IMG/VR virus record: IMGVR_UViG_3300007346_000247
Location: 1 to 23,835 of that record
Length of the DNA stretch: 23,835 nt
From: a virus
Reading direction: 5' to 3' (one strand)
Shown here: in pieces, positions 5,794-12,788 of the stretch
Layout of the letters: each line of letters starts with the position of its first letter
How positions within the stretch are numbered: position 1 is the first letter of the stretch
The notes under the pieces: generated by a model
What the model was told of the DNA's origin: nothing
The model's database searches: none
What the model saw: the letters and a program-made list of their open reading frames with translations, nothing else
Position numbers and translations under genes: made by a program

Positions 5794-6294
5794 ATGAAAC
5801 TGTGTGTTTGCTGCGGCATTGAGAAGGACTCTTCGCAGTTTTACAAGGAGAAGAGAGTGGCAGACGGTCTCACCGCCAGATGCAAGCAATGCACCAAGGA
5901 AAAGGCGGGAAACAGTTATAGAACCAGAAAGACAGAAGTATTGGCGCAGCGAAAGGCTCAGTACGACAAGCGAAGAGAAAAGGACAAGAAGTTGCGCAAC
6001 ACCTATGGAATCACGCTTGAGCAATGGGAGGCAATGTTCAAAGCGCAGGGCAGTTGCTGTGCCATCTGCAAGTCGACTAGTCCAAATCACGGGAGCGGCC
6101 AATTTGTTGTTGACCATTGCCACGAATTCGGCCAAGTGCGCGGCATCTTGTGTGGCAAATGCAACATAATGTTGGGCCAGGCAGACGACAGTCACGACAC
6201 ATTGTTTGAAGCTGCCATGTACTTAGTTGCAAATTCCACTCCAGAGTCCATAGAAAAGCGCAAGCAAGCCCTACGGGCGGCGTTGGACCGCTAA
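5794..6294 (+). CDS. Recombination endonuclease VII-like nuclease
   Basis: 166 residues. The C-terminal half is the endonuclease VII domain: GSCCAICKS (C89-x2-C92), VVDHCHEFG (D107, H108, H110), VRGILCGKCN (C120-x2-C123-N124) and the hydrophobic AxYL end. In T4 endonuclease VII the four cysteines bind zinc and the Asp/His/Asn residues coordinate the catalytic metal; the enzyme resolves Holliday junctions and branched DNA before packaging. Residues 4-33 form the same small zinc-ribbon module (C4-x2-C7, C30-x2-C33) found at the start of the HNH protein encoded at 2030-2551. A basic helix (about 45-68) links the two parts. It starts six bases after the T run of the terminator, with no obvious ribosome site. 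Confidence 0.9.
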   Translation: MKLCVCCGIEKDSSQFYKEKRVADGLTARCKQCTKEKAGNSYRTRKTEVLAQRKAQYDKRREKDKKLRNTYGITLEQWEAMFKAQGSCCAICKSTSPNHGSGQFVVDHCHEFGQVRGILCGKCNIMLGQADDSHDTLFEAAMYLVANSTPESIEKRKQALRAALDR

Positions 6295-6314
6295 TATTTT
6301 CAAGGTGTGAGGAG

Positions 6315-6341
6315 AAGGGGCGCCCCGCAAGGGCGCCCTTT
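6315..6341 (+). terminator. Intrinsic terminator after the endonuclease VII gene
   Basis: Perfect GGGCGCCC/GGGCGCCC stem (6318-6325/6331-6338), extended by A-T and G-T pairs at the base, loop CGCAA, followed by TTTGTCTTGTTT. Confidence 0.78.
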
Positions 6342-6350
6342 GTCTTGTTT

Positions 6351-6875
6351 ATGGTCAATTGCTGGCTCATCTCAGATACGCACTTTGGCCATGAGAAGGC
6401 CTGTACGTTTCTGCGGCCTGATGGTGAGAAGCTACGTCCGTTTGACAATGCAGAAAAAGCAGACGAAGCAATGGTGGAAAAGTGGAACGCCGTTGTGAAG
6501 CCCAAAGACAGGATTTACCACTTAGGCGACGTAGCCATTCCGCGTAGGGGCCTGAAAGTATTGGAGCGCCTGAACGGGCGAAAGGTATTGGTGCGTGGCA
6601 ATCATGACATCTACAAGCTGTCAGATTATGCGCAATATTTTGATGACGTGAGGGGATGTTTTTATCACCATGAATTCATGCTGAGTCACATTCCATTGCA
6701 CCCGGAGCTGTTTGAGCAGCGTTTCAGGGGTAACATTCACGGTCATCTACATTGTCACAACGTGAGGCTCCCTGGTGGGAGCCTAGATCGGCGCTATTTC
6801 AACACTTGCGTAGAGCAGAATAATTTTGCCCCTTTCCATTGGGACGAGGCTATGGCTTATTTCGACGGCGAATGA
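6351..6875 (+). CDS. Calcineurin-like metallophosphoesterase
   Basis: 174 residues from ATG 6351 (an in-frame TTG six bases earlier is less likely). It has all motifs of the calcineurin-like superfamily in order: ISDTHFGH (D9, H11), YHLGDVA (D60), RGNHD (N84, H85), LSHIPLHP (H113) and NIHGHLH (H130, H132, H134). It resembles the short phage and bacterial phosphoesterases in which this domain stands alone. The substrate cannot be told; nucleotide or nucleic-acid phosphoesters fit the neighbours. It is cytoplasmic with no signal peptide. Its stop overlaps the start of the next gene in ATGA, so those two are coupled. No clear ribosome site is seen. Confidence 0.9.
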   Translation: MVNCWLISDTHFGHEKACTFLRPDGEKLRPFDNAEKADEAMVEKWNAVVKPKDRIYHLGDVAIPRRGLKVLERLNGRKVLVRGNHDIYKLSDYAQYFDDVRGCFYHHEFMLSHIPLHPELFEQRFRGNIHGHLHCHNVRLPGGSLDRRYFNTCVEQNNFAPFHWDEAMAYFDGE

Positions 6876-7111
6876 TTATGTGGCGGCTTTGGGCGAAAGC
6901 ACTTGGCGAGAAGGCTGGAAAGAATAAAAAAGAAGCAGATGTTGTCGCTCTTATTAGAACTGTTGTACTGTTTTTGTACATGACCACCAATATTTTCATC
7001 ATCGCAGGAGTTATTCGCCACTGGAACGACGTTGAATACACACTACCAGCGAGCGATCAGTTGCGCATAAAACAAAAAGAAGGGGAGCTAATGCTCCCCT
7101 TCTTGCTTTAA
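6872..7111 (+). CDS. Small single-span membrane protein (79 aa)
   Basis: The ATG overlaps the phosphoesterase stop (ATGA), with a second ATG six bases later. The N-terminal third is basic (WAKALGEKAGKNKKE), followed by a hydrophobic stretch of about 25 residues (about 31-55, from VVALIRTVV to IIAGVI) that should span the membrane, and a polar end. The last codons run through a terminator hairpin. Function unknown; a small inner-membrane protein with a basic cytoplasmic end could be a holin-like or anchoring protein, but no lysin gene is nearby to support a lysis role. Confidence 0.65.
   Translation: MIMWRLWAKALGEKAGKNKKEADVVALIRTVVLFLYMTTNIFIIAGVIRHWNDVEYTLPASDQLRIKQKEGELMLPFLL
7077..7110 (+). 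terminator. Terminator ending the plus-strand metabolic block
   Basis: AGAAGGGGAGC (7078-7088) pairs with GCTCCCCTTCT (7093-7103), 4-nt loop TAAT, followed by TGCTTT. It overlaps the 3' end of the small membrane protein gene. Confidence 0.8.
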
Positions 7112-7162
7112 CGCTTAGACATACTGAACAGCGAGCGAACGCTGTGCTGAAATGATAAGCGT
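7111..7162. other. Nested inverted repeats between convergent genes
   Basis: ACGCTTA (7111-7117) pairs with TAAGCGT (7156-7162), enclosing the hairpin ACAGCG/CGCTGT (7128-7133/7140-7145). It sits between the converging plus-strand block and the minus-strand DUF4278-like gene and may terminate minus-strand transcripts, though without a good T run on that strand. Confidence 0.4.
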
Positions 7163-7194
7163 GTCAGCAACGGAATACTACCACGAGGGCAGTT

Positions 7195-7314
7195 TCAGAA
7201 CCAGTGCGGCTTGGGCACATAGGCAACGCCCCTGTAAACCAGAGAGGCCATTTGTGCTTCACGCAGACGTGCGGCTTTCTCAAGCTGCTGCTTGATCAGT
7301 GCAAGAGGGTTCAT
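7195..7314 (-). CDS. DUF4278-like small protein (39 aa)
   Basis: The frame runs from ATG at 7314 to TGA at 7195 and encodes 39 residues. The first 24 form a charged helix (LALIKQQLEKAARLREA) and the end reads LVYRGVAYVPKPHWF. The YRGVxY motif is the hallmark of DUF4278, a short family of unknown function largely confined to cyanobacteria and their phages. The gene lies downstream of tRNA-Thr on the same strand, with two hairpins between them (7331-7352 and 7363-7376). The match rests on one motif; the coding potential is supported by the clean helix and the family-like end. If right, it is one of the better host clues in the window. Confidence 0.6.
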   Translation of the reverse strand: MNPLALIKQQLEKAARLREAQMASLVYRGVAYVPKPHWF

Positions 7315-7398
7315 GGTGGTTCCCGATGATGCTGTCCCCGTTCCGTGACAGCGAGTCATGCGCCCCGTCGCCGGGGTGAACGTACTTTTAGTTTATCA

Positions 7399-7470
7399 AG
7401 CCCCTGGCAGGAATTGAACCCGCGGCTAATGCTTTACAAAAGCATTGCTCTACCACTGAGCTACAAGGGC
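7399..7470 (-). tRNA. tRNA-Thr (anticodon UGU)
   Basis: On the minus strand all four arms form: acceptor GCCCTTG with CAGGGGC (one G-U pair), D stem GCTC/GAGC, anticodon stem ATGCT/AGCAT with loop TTTGTAA (anticodon TGT, reading ACA), 5-nt variable loop, and T arm GCGGG-TTCAATT-CCTGC with one G-U pair. The discriminator base is T and CCA is not encoded. It would supplement decoding of ACA codons during phage translation. Confidence 0.93.
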
Positions 7471-7687
7471 GAGGGGCGGGAGTAGGACGCAATAGTCCAA
7501 TAATGGCCGTGCGGCGGCCCTCCCGCAGCTTCATCGTTGTCCTGGTAAGGCAACAGCAAAGGGAGCTTCCACCCTCCCCTTGCAATTCGGGGGTGCCTGA
7601 ACCACCCCCTATAAAACCACTCAGGCGTCCCCTCGTGGCTGCATCGCGATTGCTCAGAAACTATAAAGCAAAAATAAAACGATGGAG
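7471..7687 (-). other. Gene-free stretch upstream of tRNA-Thr with hairpins
   Basis: About 217 bp without a credible gene. It holds three hairpins: GGCCG/CGGCC (7505-7509/7515-7519); a G-rich stem with a T tail on the minus strand near 7560-7582, a possible terminator for the upstream small genes; and a perfect 7-bp stem GGGGGTG/CACCCCC (7589-7595/7603-7609). The open minus-strand frames here start with TTG and run into the tRNA, so they are not called. Confidence 0.5.
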
Positions 7688-7828
7688 CTATTGCCGCCAA
7701 GACCAATAGATGGTTCCACCTTGCTCTGAAATCCAGCGATGGTGGTGACGTGCTTCATGAAGCGGCACGCAAACTTGGTGTTTGCGGCCATTCAATATGT
7801 ATTGCATGCAAACTGTATTGCCATTCAT
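7688..7828 (-). CDS. Small hypothetical protein (46 aa), coupled to upstream gene
   Basis: ATG at 7828 overlaps the stop of the 80-residue gene in ATGA, the usual sign of translational coupling. The product begins MNGNTVCMQYILNGRKHQV and is rich in His, Trp and Tyr (EARHHHRWISEQ, TIYWSWRQ end). The two cysteines and the HHH cluster could bind metal, but no family is recognised. The longer open frame from 7873 is less likely because it would overlap the upstream gene by 49 bp. Confidence 0.55.
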   Translation of the reverse strand: MNGNTVCMQYILNGRKHQVCVPLHEARHHHRWISEQGGTIYWSWRQ

Positions 7829-8067
7829 ACGTCGTACAGACGACACTCGGGAGCTTCCGGGTTTTGCCGGCACAAAACCTCCCAGCGCGTTGACGTGGAA
7901 AAGGGAAGGTCTACCTCCTTTTTATACGCGGCCATGGCTTCGACATAGGCATTATTTGCCTCGCAGGCTTGCTCGCTGTCTGCCCCGTGCTCGTTAAAGG
8001 CCGTGGTGAACGCAAAGGAGGCATCCACTACTTTTGCAAAGGCTTGGTGAAGAGCTTCCCTTTCCAT
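7825..8067 (-). CDS. Small helical hypothetical protein (80 aa)
   Basis: ATG at 8067 opens an 80-codon frame. The first 50 residues look like a helical hairpin (EALHQAFAKVVDASFAFTT, then ACEANNAYVEAMAAYKKE), followed by a C-terminal part with two cysteines (VLCRQNPEAPECRLYDV). No family is recognised. It is the middle gene of three small minus-strand genes downstream of terL and is coupled to the next through a 4-bp overlap. Being in the packaging transcript it could assist terminase or modify the host; the sequence does not say which. Confidence 0.6.
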   Translation of the reverse strand: MEREALHQAFAKVVDASFAFTTAFNEHGADSEQACEANNAYVEAMAAYKKEVDLPFSTSTRWEVLCRQNPEAPECRLYDV

Positions 8068-8077
8068 TGCATCATCT

Positions 8078-8105
8078 TGAACACTTTTAGGCTAAGTGTT
8101 TTCAA
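8078..8105 (-). repeat. Intergenic hairpin after the 60-aa gene
   Basis: AACACTT (8080-8086) and AAGTGTT (8094-8100) form a 7-bp stem with a 7-nt loop directly after the stop of the upstream gene. The T run on the minus strand is weak, so it may stabilise the mRNA rather than terminate. A similar TTGAAC-containing repeat occurs at 8308-8328. Confidence 0.4.
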
Positions 8106-8284
8106 GTGGATTGCTCTTGGCGCTGCTGTTTTTTGAGCGTTTGCTGAATTTTGCGGAGGCGTGGCAGCAGGGACGGTTGATAAAAATGCTCTGCCGCAAG
8201 AAGCTGCAGCGCAGTTTGGCGATCACCCTCTAATAGTGCTACCAAGAACTGCACTTCTTTGGGACTAATTTCAAGCGTTTCCAC
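8102..8284 (-). CDS. Small hypothetical protein (60 aa), GTG start
   Basis: Starts with GTG at 8284, 40 bp downstream of terL; the nearby ATG at 8292 is out of frame and opens only 17 codons. The product begins METLEISPKEVQFLVALLE and is helix-rich and leucine/glutamine-rich (DRQTALQLLAAEHF, RLRKIQQTLKKQQRQEQ), with a basic C-terminus. The EISPKEVQFLVALLEGD start resembles the small helical N-termini of DNA-binding or clamp-type proteins, but I cannot place it in a family. Its position next to terL makes a packaging accessory role conceivable; it is too short and atypical to call the small terminase. Confidence 0.55.
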   Translation of the reverse strand: METLEISPKEVQFLVALLEGDRQTALQLLAAEHFYQPSLLPRLRKIQQTLKKQQRQEQST

Positions 8285-8307
8285 TTCGGCATTGTGAAAA
8301 TAAATTC

Positions 8308-8328
8308 TTGAACATACTAAAGGTTCAA
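8308..8328 (-). repeat. Hairpin over the terL stop codon
   Basis: TTGAAC (8308-8313) and GTTCAA (8323-8328) form a 6-bp inverted repeat that includes the terL stop (8325-8327). Confidence 0.3.
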
Positions 8329-9689
8329 ATGAATCCGTCTAGCCAATTAGCCTCGTCGTCTTGATTTGCGGCGTGAATTGCTGCGGCCAATGCAAATGCA
8401 TGGTCGTCAATGCCAGTTTGCTTGCCACCAGTTACCGTCCATTGTCCGCCTGCTCTATACACCACAGTTAGACCTTTGATTTCACTAATTGCCTTTTCAT
8501 GGTTGTAAATGTTCACCTGTCCAGCATTAAATAATTCCCGCATCTTTGAGAATGCTTTTACTTTGGAATTGATGGTCCAAGTGAGTTCTTCAATGGGAAA
8601 ATCACCAGTGAGGGCCTGGATTGTGCCTGCGCTGTTGTATTGGTCCATGACGATCTTGTCAAACAAATAGAGCTTGTGCTGTTCCCTTATCCAGTCTTCC
8701 ACTGCATTGATATTTACTTCCTTCCTTCCATTAATTTCAAAGTCGGCAACAAACGTGTGGAACTTGTCAACAACTAGAGTGCCATTATTGAAATGAACAA
8801 TACAGGCGGTGTAGTTATCTCGACCAAGGCCGCCGCGAGCAGGGTCAAGCGCTAGTACATATGTTCCCATAAAGGCCTCTTCAGGAGGCAATGCCTTGCG
8901 TTTGTCGTCAATGCAGGCCTCTACTACATCAGGAGAGATGAGAGCAGAGAGATTGGCAGAGAACTGCGCCCCATATTCCACATTGAACTTATCTGGGTCA
9001 CGCTGGCGCTCCAGCTCCAGGAATTCACGAGAGATGGTGGGATTCATCTCCCATGTTGGGAGGTTTACAGCTTGCAAATGGGAAAACCGCCCTGAGGCGG
9101 CTTCCTTGAAATGTTGATAGAAGAGGCCGTCTGTGAGCCAAGGCGAAGAGAGTTCAAGGATTTTGCCTTCCCGGCCAAACTGTGCCACTGCAGGAGAAAG
9201 CGCTTGATAGATGCCGTTGGCGCCAGAGTTGGCATCGCCGTCTACTGCGAAGGCAAGCTCGTCAAACACACAAGCGCAACATGCAAGACCACGAGCAGCC
9301 CTACCGGAGGTGGGAATAGCTTTGAACACGCAACCATTGCTCATCTCAAGCTGATCTGCCGTTTCGCGCTGGATTTCTTGGGCGAACGGGCTATCGAGGA
9401 TGAGCTGGCGGATGTTATTGAGGGCAATGCGGCTCTGATCTTGACTGTTGGCCACTGTCAAGACGTACCACTTCTCCCCTTTCCGTACCTTGCTTTTGTA
9501 TTTCTCTTCCAGTACAAAACAGATGTAGACGCAGGCAACGGCAGCCATAAGCGTTTTACCACTACGGCGACCGAGAGCCCAAGTTGCCTGTGAATAGCCG
9601 CCAGTGAAGAAGCTGTCAAGAATTTCAGCTTGCTTCGGATAGAGTTCAAGCTTTAGGGCGTGCTTGGCAAAGTCTGAGCAGCTAAGCAT
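8325..9689 (-). CDS. terL: Large terminase subunit
   Basis: 454 residues; the ATP-driven motor and nuclease that packages DNA into the prohead through the portal. The N-terminal ATPase shows Walker A GRRSGKT (40-46), Walker B CVFDELAF (hydrophobic strand then D143-E144) and an SSP coupling motif (181-183). The C-terminal RNase H-like nuclease has the three acidic positions: D282 (LALDPARGG), D349 (IVMDQYNS) and D428/D429 (GIDDHAFA). Length and both domains are complete. The start overlaps the 3' end of the upstream PD-(D/E)XK gene by 37 bp. It is unusual in lying on the opposite strand to the portal and head genes; no obvious small terminase accompanies it. Confidence 0.96.
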   Translation of the reverse strand: MLSCSDFAKHALKLELYPKQAEILDSFFTGGYSQATWALGRRSGKTLMAAVACVYICFVLEEKYKSKVRKGEKWYVLTVANSQDQSRIALNNIRQLILDSPFAQEIQRETADQLEMSNGCVFKAIPTSGRAARGLACCACVFDELAFAVDGDANSGANGIYQALSPAVAQFGREGKILELSSPWLTDGLFYQHFKEAASGRFSHLQAVNLPTWEMNPTISREFLELERQRDPDKFNVEYGAQFSANLSALISPDVVEACIDDKRKALPPEEAFMGTYVLALDPARGGLGRDNYTACIVHFNNGTLVVDKFHTFVADFEINGRKEVNINAVEDWIREQHKLYLFDKIVMDQYNSAGTIQALTGDFPIEELTWTINSKVKAFSKMRELFNAGQVNIYNHEKAISEIKGLTVVYRAGGQWTVTGGKQTGIDDHAFALAAAIHAANQDDEANWLDGFI

Positions 9690-10174
9690 GCTTTTAGTTC
9701 CTCAATCGGGCGAAGATTCTCTTTAGGAACGAAATAAGAGACGCGCCCTGGTACGTGACTCTTTTTCCACTTGTCCTGCATTGCATCGTAGGCCTTGATC
9801 CACCCGTGGATGCGTATCTCCCGATGTTCGATGGTGACCAATACCAGGGTCTTAGAGGAGGTTTCGTCGAGCATGCACGCCAGATCATAGTAATGTCGTG
9901 CTCGTGTTTTTACATCGATGTCCGGGGGTAAATCATAACTTCCGCGTCGGGCTTCACTCTCCTTAAACACTTCATCTTTAAGGCCAAGATATGAAGCAAC
10001 GGCCATCTCACCACCGGCCCCAAGGATGTGAACACGGAGGGCATCTTGCCCGTGAGTGGGGCCTCGATCACGGCCAATTTTGCCCTGAATCATGTTGACG
10101 CTCTGCCGACGCTCACCTTCTGCAATGGCGAGCGCCTTCTCGGAGTGTGACAGCTCCCACGTTATGTAGCCCAT
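9653..10174 (-). CDS. PD-(D/E)XK nuclease-like phage protein
   Basis: 173 residues from ATG at 10174, first gene of the minus-strand packaging transcript. Residues 50-62 read LGAGGEMAVASYL, a helix with a conserved-looking Glu, and about 30 residues later DLPPDIDVKTRAR supplies D-x-D-V-K, followed by a strand LVLVTIEH. This E...D-x(D/E)-x-K order is the PD-(D/E)XK nuclease signature as seen in several small phage proteins. The family call is by motif only. It could cut or nick DNA near packaging or replication, perhaps substituting for an HNH packaging nuclease. It overlaps the terL start by 37 bp, so the two are co-expressed. Confidence 0.6.
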   Translation of the reverse strand: MGYITWELSHSEKALAIAEGERRQSVNMIQGKIGRDRGPTHGQDALRVHILGAGGEMAVASYLGLKDEVFKESEARRGSYDLPPDIDVKTRARHYYDLACMLDETSSKTLVLVTIEHREIRIHGWIKAYDAMQDKWKKSHVPGRVSYFVPKENLRPIEELKACLAAQTLPSTP

Positions 10175-10247
10175 GGTGTGCTAGGCGAATCCTGACGTTT
10201 CAATGTATCCAGTTTTAGAATGGTTGCAACATCAGGATTTCTTATGC
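10175..10247. promoter_or_regulatory. Divergent promoter region between packaging and head operons
   Basis: On the plus strand, CTGACG (10192-10197) and TAGAAT (10216-10221) are 18 bp apart, a good sigma70-type pair. On the minus strand a weaker TTGCAA and TACATT pair, 16 bp apart, overlaps it. An 8-bp inverted repeat AATCCTGA (10188-10195) and TCAGGATT (10232-10239) brackets the plus promoter, so one DNA-binding protein could control both directions. Confidence 0.55.
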
Positions 10248-12128
10248 ATGGCTGACGTTACACAAGGTGTGGATATGGTGCAGCTCGGGCACAGTTCCGA
10301 GGGTGGTATTCGCGCTGATGGCCTGCAAAACGTGTTCACCGGCATGGGTACGACACGTGATAAGACCACACGTACTACTGTTAAGCCCGTCAGCTTCATG
10401 GGCCATGAAGACCTTGAAGGTCTTTATGCACATTGGCTCATGCGCCGCATTGTTGACCTCGTGGCGGATGAGAGCACCCGCGAGGGTTTTGAAATTTTGT
10501 TTGGCGGGGAAGGCGTGAACGCCGAAACCCTTTCCGGCGTTGAGCAAGCTATTGAAGACCTCGAAATCCTGTCGGGCTTTAACGAGGCAGCTAAGACTTC
10601 ACGACTGTATGGCGGCAGCGCACTGTTGCTTTACATCGATGATGGCCGTCCGTCTGATATGCCCGTTGATCGGAGCAACATTCGTGCCGTGGAGGGCATG
10701 GAATGCCTGGATCGGCATCAGATTGCGCCGGTTATCAGCGAAGACAGTCTTTACGACTATTCAAAAGCAACTTACTACCAGATTATTTCTGGTGATCTTA
10801 TTCAGCAACCCAATCTTCGCGCCATCCATAAAGACAGGATTTTGCGCTTTGACGGCATTTGGCTGCCCTACCGCACCCGTCAGAAGAACTATGGCTGGGG
10901 CATGAGCGTGCTGCAGAGCGTGTTTGAGAGCTTCAATCACTACTACAGCGGCACTTCCTCCATTGCCACTCTTCTTACTGAATTCGACATTTTCGTTCAC
11001 AAGGTGCGGGGCCTGGCTTCGATGCTTGCTGCAGGCAAAGAAAGTCAAGTGAAAGACCGCCTGCAACTGAACGACATGAGCAAGAGCATCTATCGCGGCT
11101 ACGCGATTGATGCTGAAAAGGAAGAGCTGGCATTTGTGAGCCGCCACTTCGGTGGCGTCTCTGAAATCTTGGAGAAGCTGCGGCTTGACATTATTGCTGC
11201 ATCTGGCATTCCCCATACATTGTTGTTTGGTCAGTCGCCGTCAGGTCTTGGCGCTACTGGCCGCTCGGAGGAGCGTGATTTCGCGAAGATCTGCCATCAC
11301 TACCAGGAGACACACTTTCGCAAGCCTCTAATGAAGCTGATGGAATACATCATGCTCAGCAAGGCGGGGCCGACCAATGGGAAGGTGCCTGATAACTGGC
11401 GCGTGAGCTTCAAGCCGCTATTTGAAATGAATGAGCGGGAGCTGGCGGACGTGCGGGCGCGTGTTGCTGCCGTCGATGCTCGCTACATCCAGGTGGGTGT
11501 GCTCACACCGCAGGAGGTGGCTGATAGCCGCTTCGGCAAGAGCGAATACAGCATTGAGACCACTATCGATCCGTCCATCGTGCGGGAAATGCCTGACAAG
11601 GCTGGTAGTGGCGATGGAAAACTGGCAGTGTCTCCTGGTGGTCGTGATCCTCTCGATCAGGCCAATGGCACTCTGCCAATGGACGGCACTCGTGGAGCCT
11701 CTCCTGATGACGAAACAATGGACGAGGCAGGTCTCTATCTCTCGCGGGATCTAGAGCATCAGCGTGGAGATGTGGAATTCAAGGACAAGGAACTCCACAA
11801 GAAGGCAATTGCTGCAGCGAAGGCCAAGTTCAAGACTTGGCCAAGCGCAGTGGCCGGGGCCTATGTCACGCGAAAGTACAAAGAGCTGTATAAGCGCAAG
11901 CACGGCAGCATGGAAGGCGCCTTCAAGGGCAAGAAGGAAACTGCCGAATATTTCAAGGAGGATGCCATCGAGCCAATGAAGGCCGAAGGGCTCATTCTTG
12001 GCGACATCGACGAGGCCTCCCTGATTTCTCAGGCTGATATTGATGCTGCATTGAACCAGTGGAAAGCGGAGGCGCCGGAGCGCTTTAAGGACATCTTGGA
12101 GGCTTCTGATGCTCAGCCCACTGAGTGA
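10248..12128 (+). CDS. Portal protein, DUF1073-type, with C-terminal DUF5872-like extension
   Basis: Forms the dodecameric ring at the packaging vertex. I chose ATG 10248 (626 aa), because the upstream ATG at 10203 lies between the promoter elements and AGGA precedes 10248 by ten bases. The core (about 25-450) has DUF1073 features: GMGTTRDK near the start, a YAHWLMRRIVD segment, SRLYGGSALLLY, and IAASGIPHTLLFGQSPSGLGAT-like sequence in the C-terminal part of the core. Residues 512-555 (HKKAIAAAKAKFKTWPSA through YVTRKYKELYKRKHG) resemble DUF5872, a short basic domain of unknown function found in large DNA viruses and some phages. Between them, MDEAGLYLSRDLEHQR (about 491-506) resembles the N-terminus of the capsid protein of this same phage. 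The stop overlaps the MuF-like gene by 20 bp. Confidence 0.9.
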   Translation: MADVTQGVDMVQLGHSSEGGIRADGLQNVFTGMGTTRDKTTRTTVKPVSFMGHEDLEGLYAHWLMRRIVDLVADESTREGFEILFGGEGVNAETLSGVEQAIEDLEILSGFNEAAKTSRLYGGSALLLYIDDGRPSDMPVDRSNIRAVEGMECLDRHQIAPVISEDSLYDYSKATYYQIISGDLIQQPNLRAIHKDRILRFDGIWLPYRTRQKNYGWGMSVLQSVFESFNHYYSGTSSIATLLTEFDIFVHKVRGLASMLAAGKESQVKDRLQLNDMSKSIYRGYAIDAEKEELAFVSRHFGGVSEILEKLRLDIIAASGIPHTLLFGQSPSGLGATGRSEERDFAKICHHYQETHFRKPLMKLMEYIMLSKAGPTNGKVPDNWRVSFKPLFEMNERELADVRARVAAVDARYIQVGVLTPQEVADSRFGKSEYSIETTIDPSIVREMPDKAGSGDGKLAVSPGGRDPLDQANGTLPMDGTRGASPDDETMDEAGLYLSRDLEHQRGDVEFKDKELHKKAIAAAKAKFKTWPSAVAGAYVTRKYKELYKRKHGSMEGAFKGKKETAEYFKEDAIEPMKAEGLILGDIDEASLISQADIDAALNQWKAEAPERFKDILEASDAQPTE

Positions 12129-12771
12129 TTCATGGCCTCGGTTTGATGCCGAATGGTCATATGACACTAACTTGGGGCGCTACAGGCGCCCCTCTGGTCA
12201 ATTCATGAGCGAGAAGGCCGTAATGGCTCTCGTTGATGGTCGCATCGACAAACTTGGTCAGCAGTTACGCCGTTTCACTCAAATGTTGGCCGATGGCAAC
12301 ATCACGATTGATCAGTGGCAAGGCAGTGTCCGCGAAGCAATTAAGGCTGCTCATATTCAAGCAACAGTGCTTGGGCATGGTGGCAAGGACGGCATGGGCA
12401 GCGCAGAGTATGGCCGCATCGGTCAAAGGCTTCGTGCGGAATACGGTTATCTTCAGAAGTTTGCTGGGGATATTCTGGCTGGGCGCGTTTCTACTGCCAT
12501 GGCTCTTGCTCGTGTGCAGCTATATGCTGAGAGCGTGCGAGGTTCTTACTGGGAAGGTTCCAGTATTCGTCAAGAACGACAGGGCTACTCCCTGATGCGT
12601 CGCATCCTCGATCCGCAAGCGCAGCATTGCGATGACTGCCTTCGCTATGCAAGGGCTGGATTGGTGTCGATGGGAAGCCTGCCTATGCCTGGACAACGCT
12701 GCGAATGCCGATCCAGATGTAGATGCAGTGTTGAATACAAGCGCAACGCTGTACCGACAGTCCCTGTCTAA
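12109..12771 (+). CDS. MuF-like minor head protein
   Basis: 220 residues, starting within the last codons of the portal gene. The C-terminal part has the pattern of the Mu F / SPP1 gp7 head-morphogenesis family: DPQAQHCDDCLRYA, then LPMPGQRCECRSRCRC, the CxxC...PG..C.C...CxC arrangement. The N-terminal half is helical. In relatives this protein sits inside the prohead near the portal and helps assembly or early DNA ejection. Position directly after the portal is classical. It begins with WPRFDAEWSYD and YRRPSGQFMS, an N-terminal piece that I do not recognise. Length is on the short side for the family. Confidence 0.75.
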   Translation: MLSPLSDSWPRFDAEWSYDTNLGRYRRPSGQFMSEKAVMALVDGRIDKLGQQLRRFTQMLADGNITIDQWQGSVREAIKAAHIQATVLGHGGKDGMGSAEYGRIGQRLRAEYGYLQKFAGDILAGRVSTAMALARVQLYAESVRGSYWEGSSIRQERQGYSLMRRILDPQAQHCDDCLRYARAGLVSMGSLPMPGQRCECRSRCRCSVEYKRNAVPTVPV

Positions 12772-12788
12772 AAACTAGGCCTAACATT

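Noticed and set aside
7388-7585. Minus-strand open frame with PCSSVVEQ...SIPARG
   Set aside because: This is the familiar false protein produced by translating through a tRNA gene; the tRNA-Thr at 7399-7470 explains it.
7589-7609. GGTTCAGG hairpin resembling a tRNA T arm on the minus strand
   Set aside because: The stem does not fit with TTC at positions 54-56, and no acceptor, D or anticodon arms can be formed around it.
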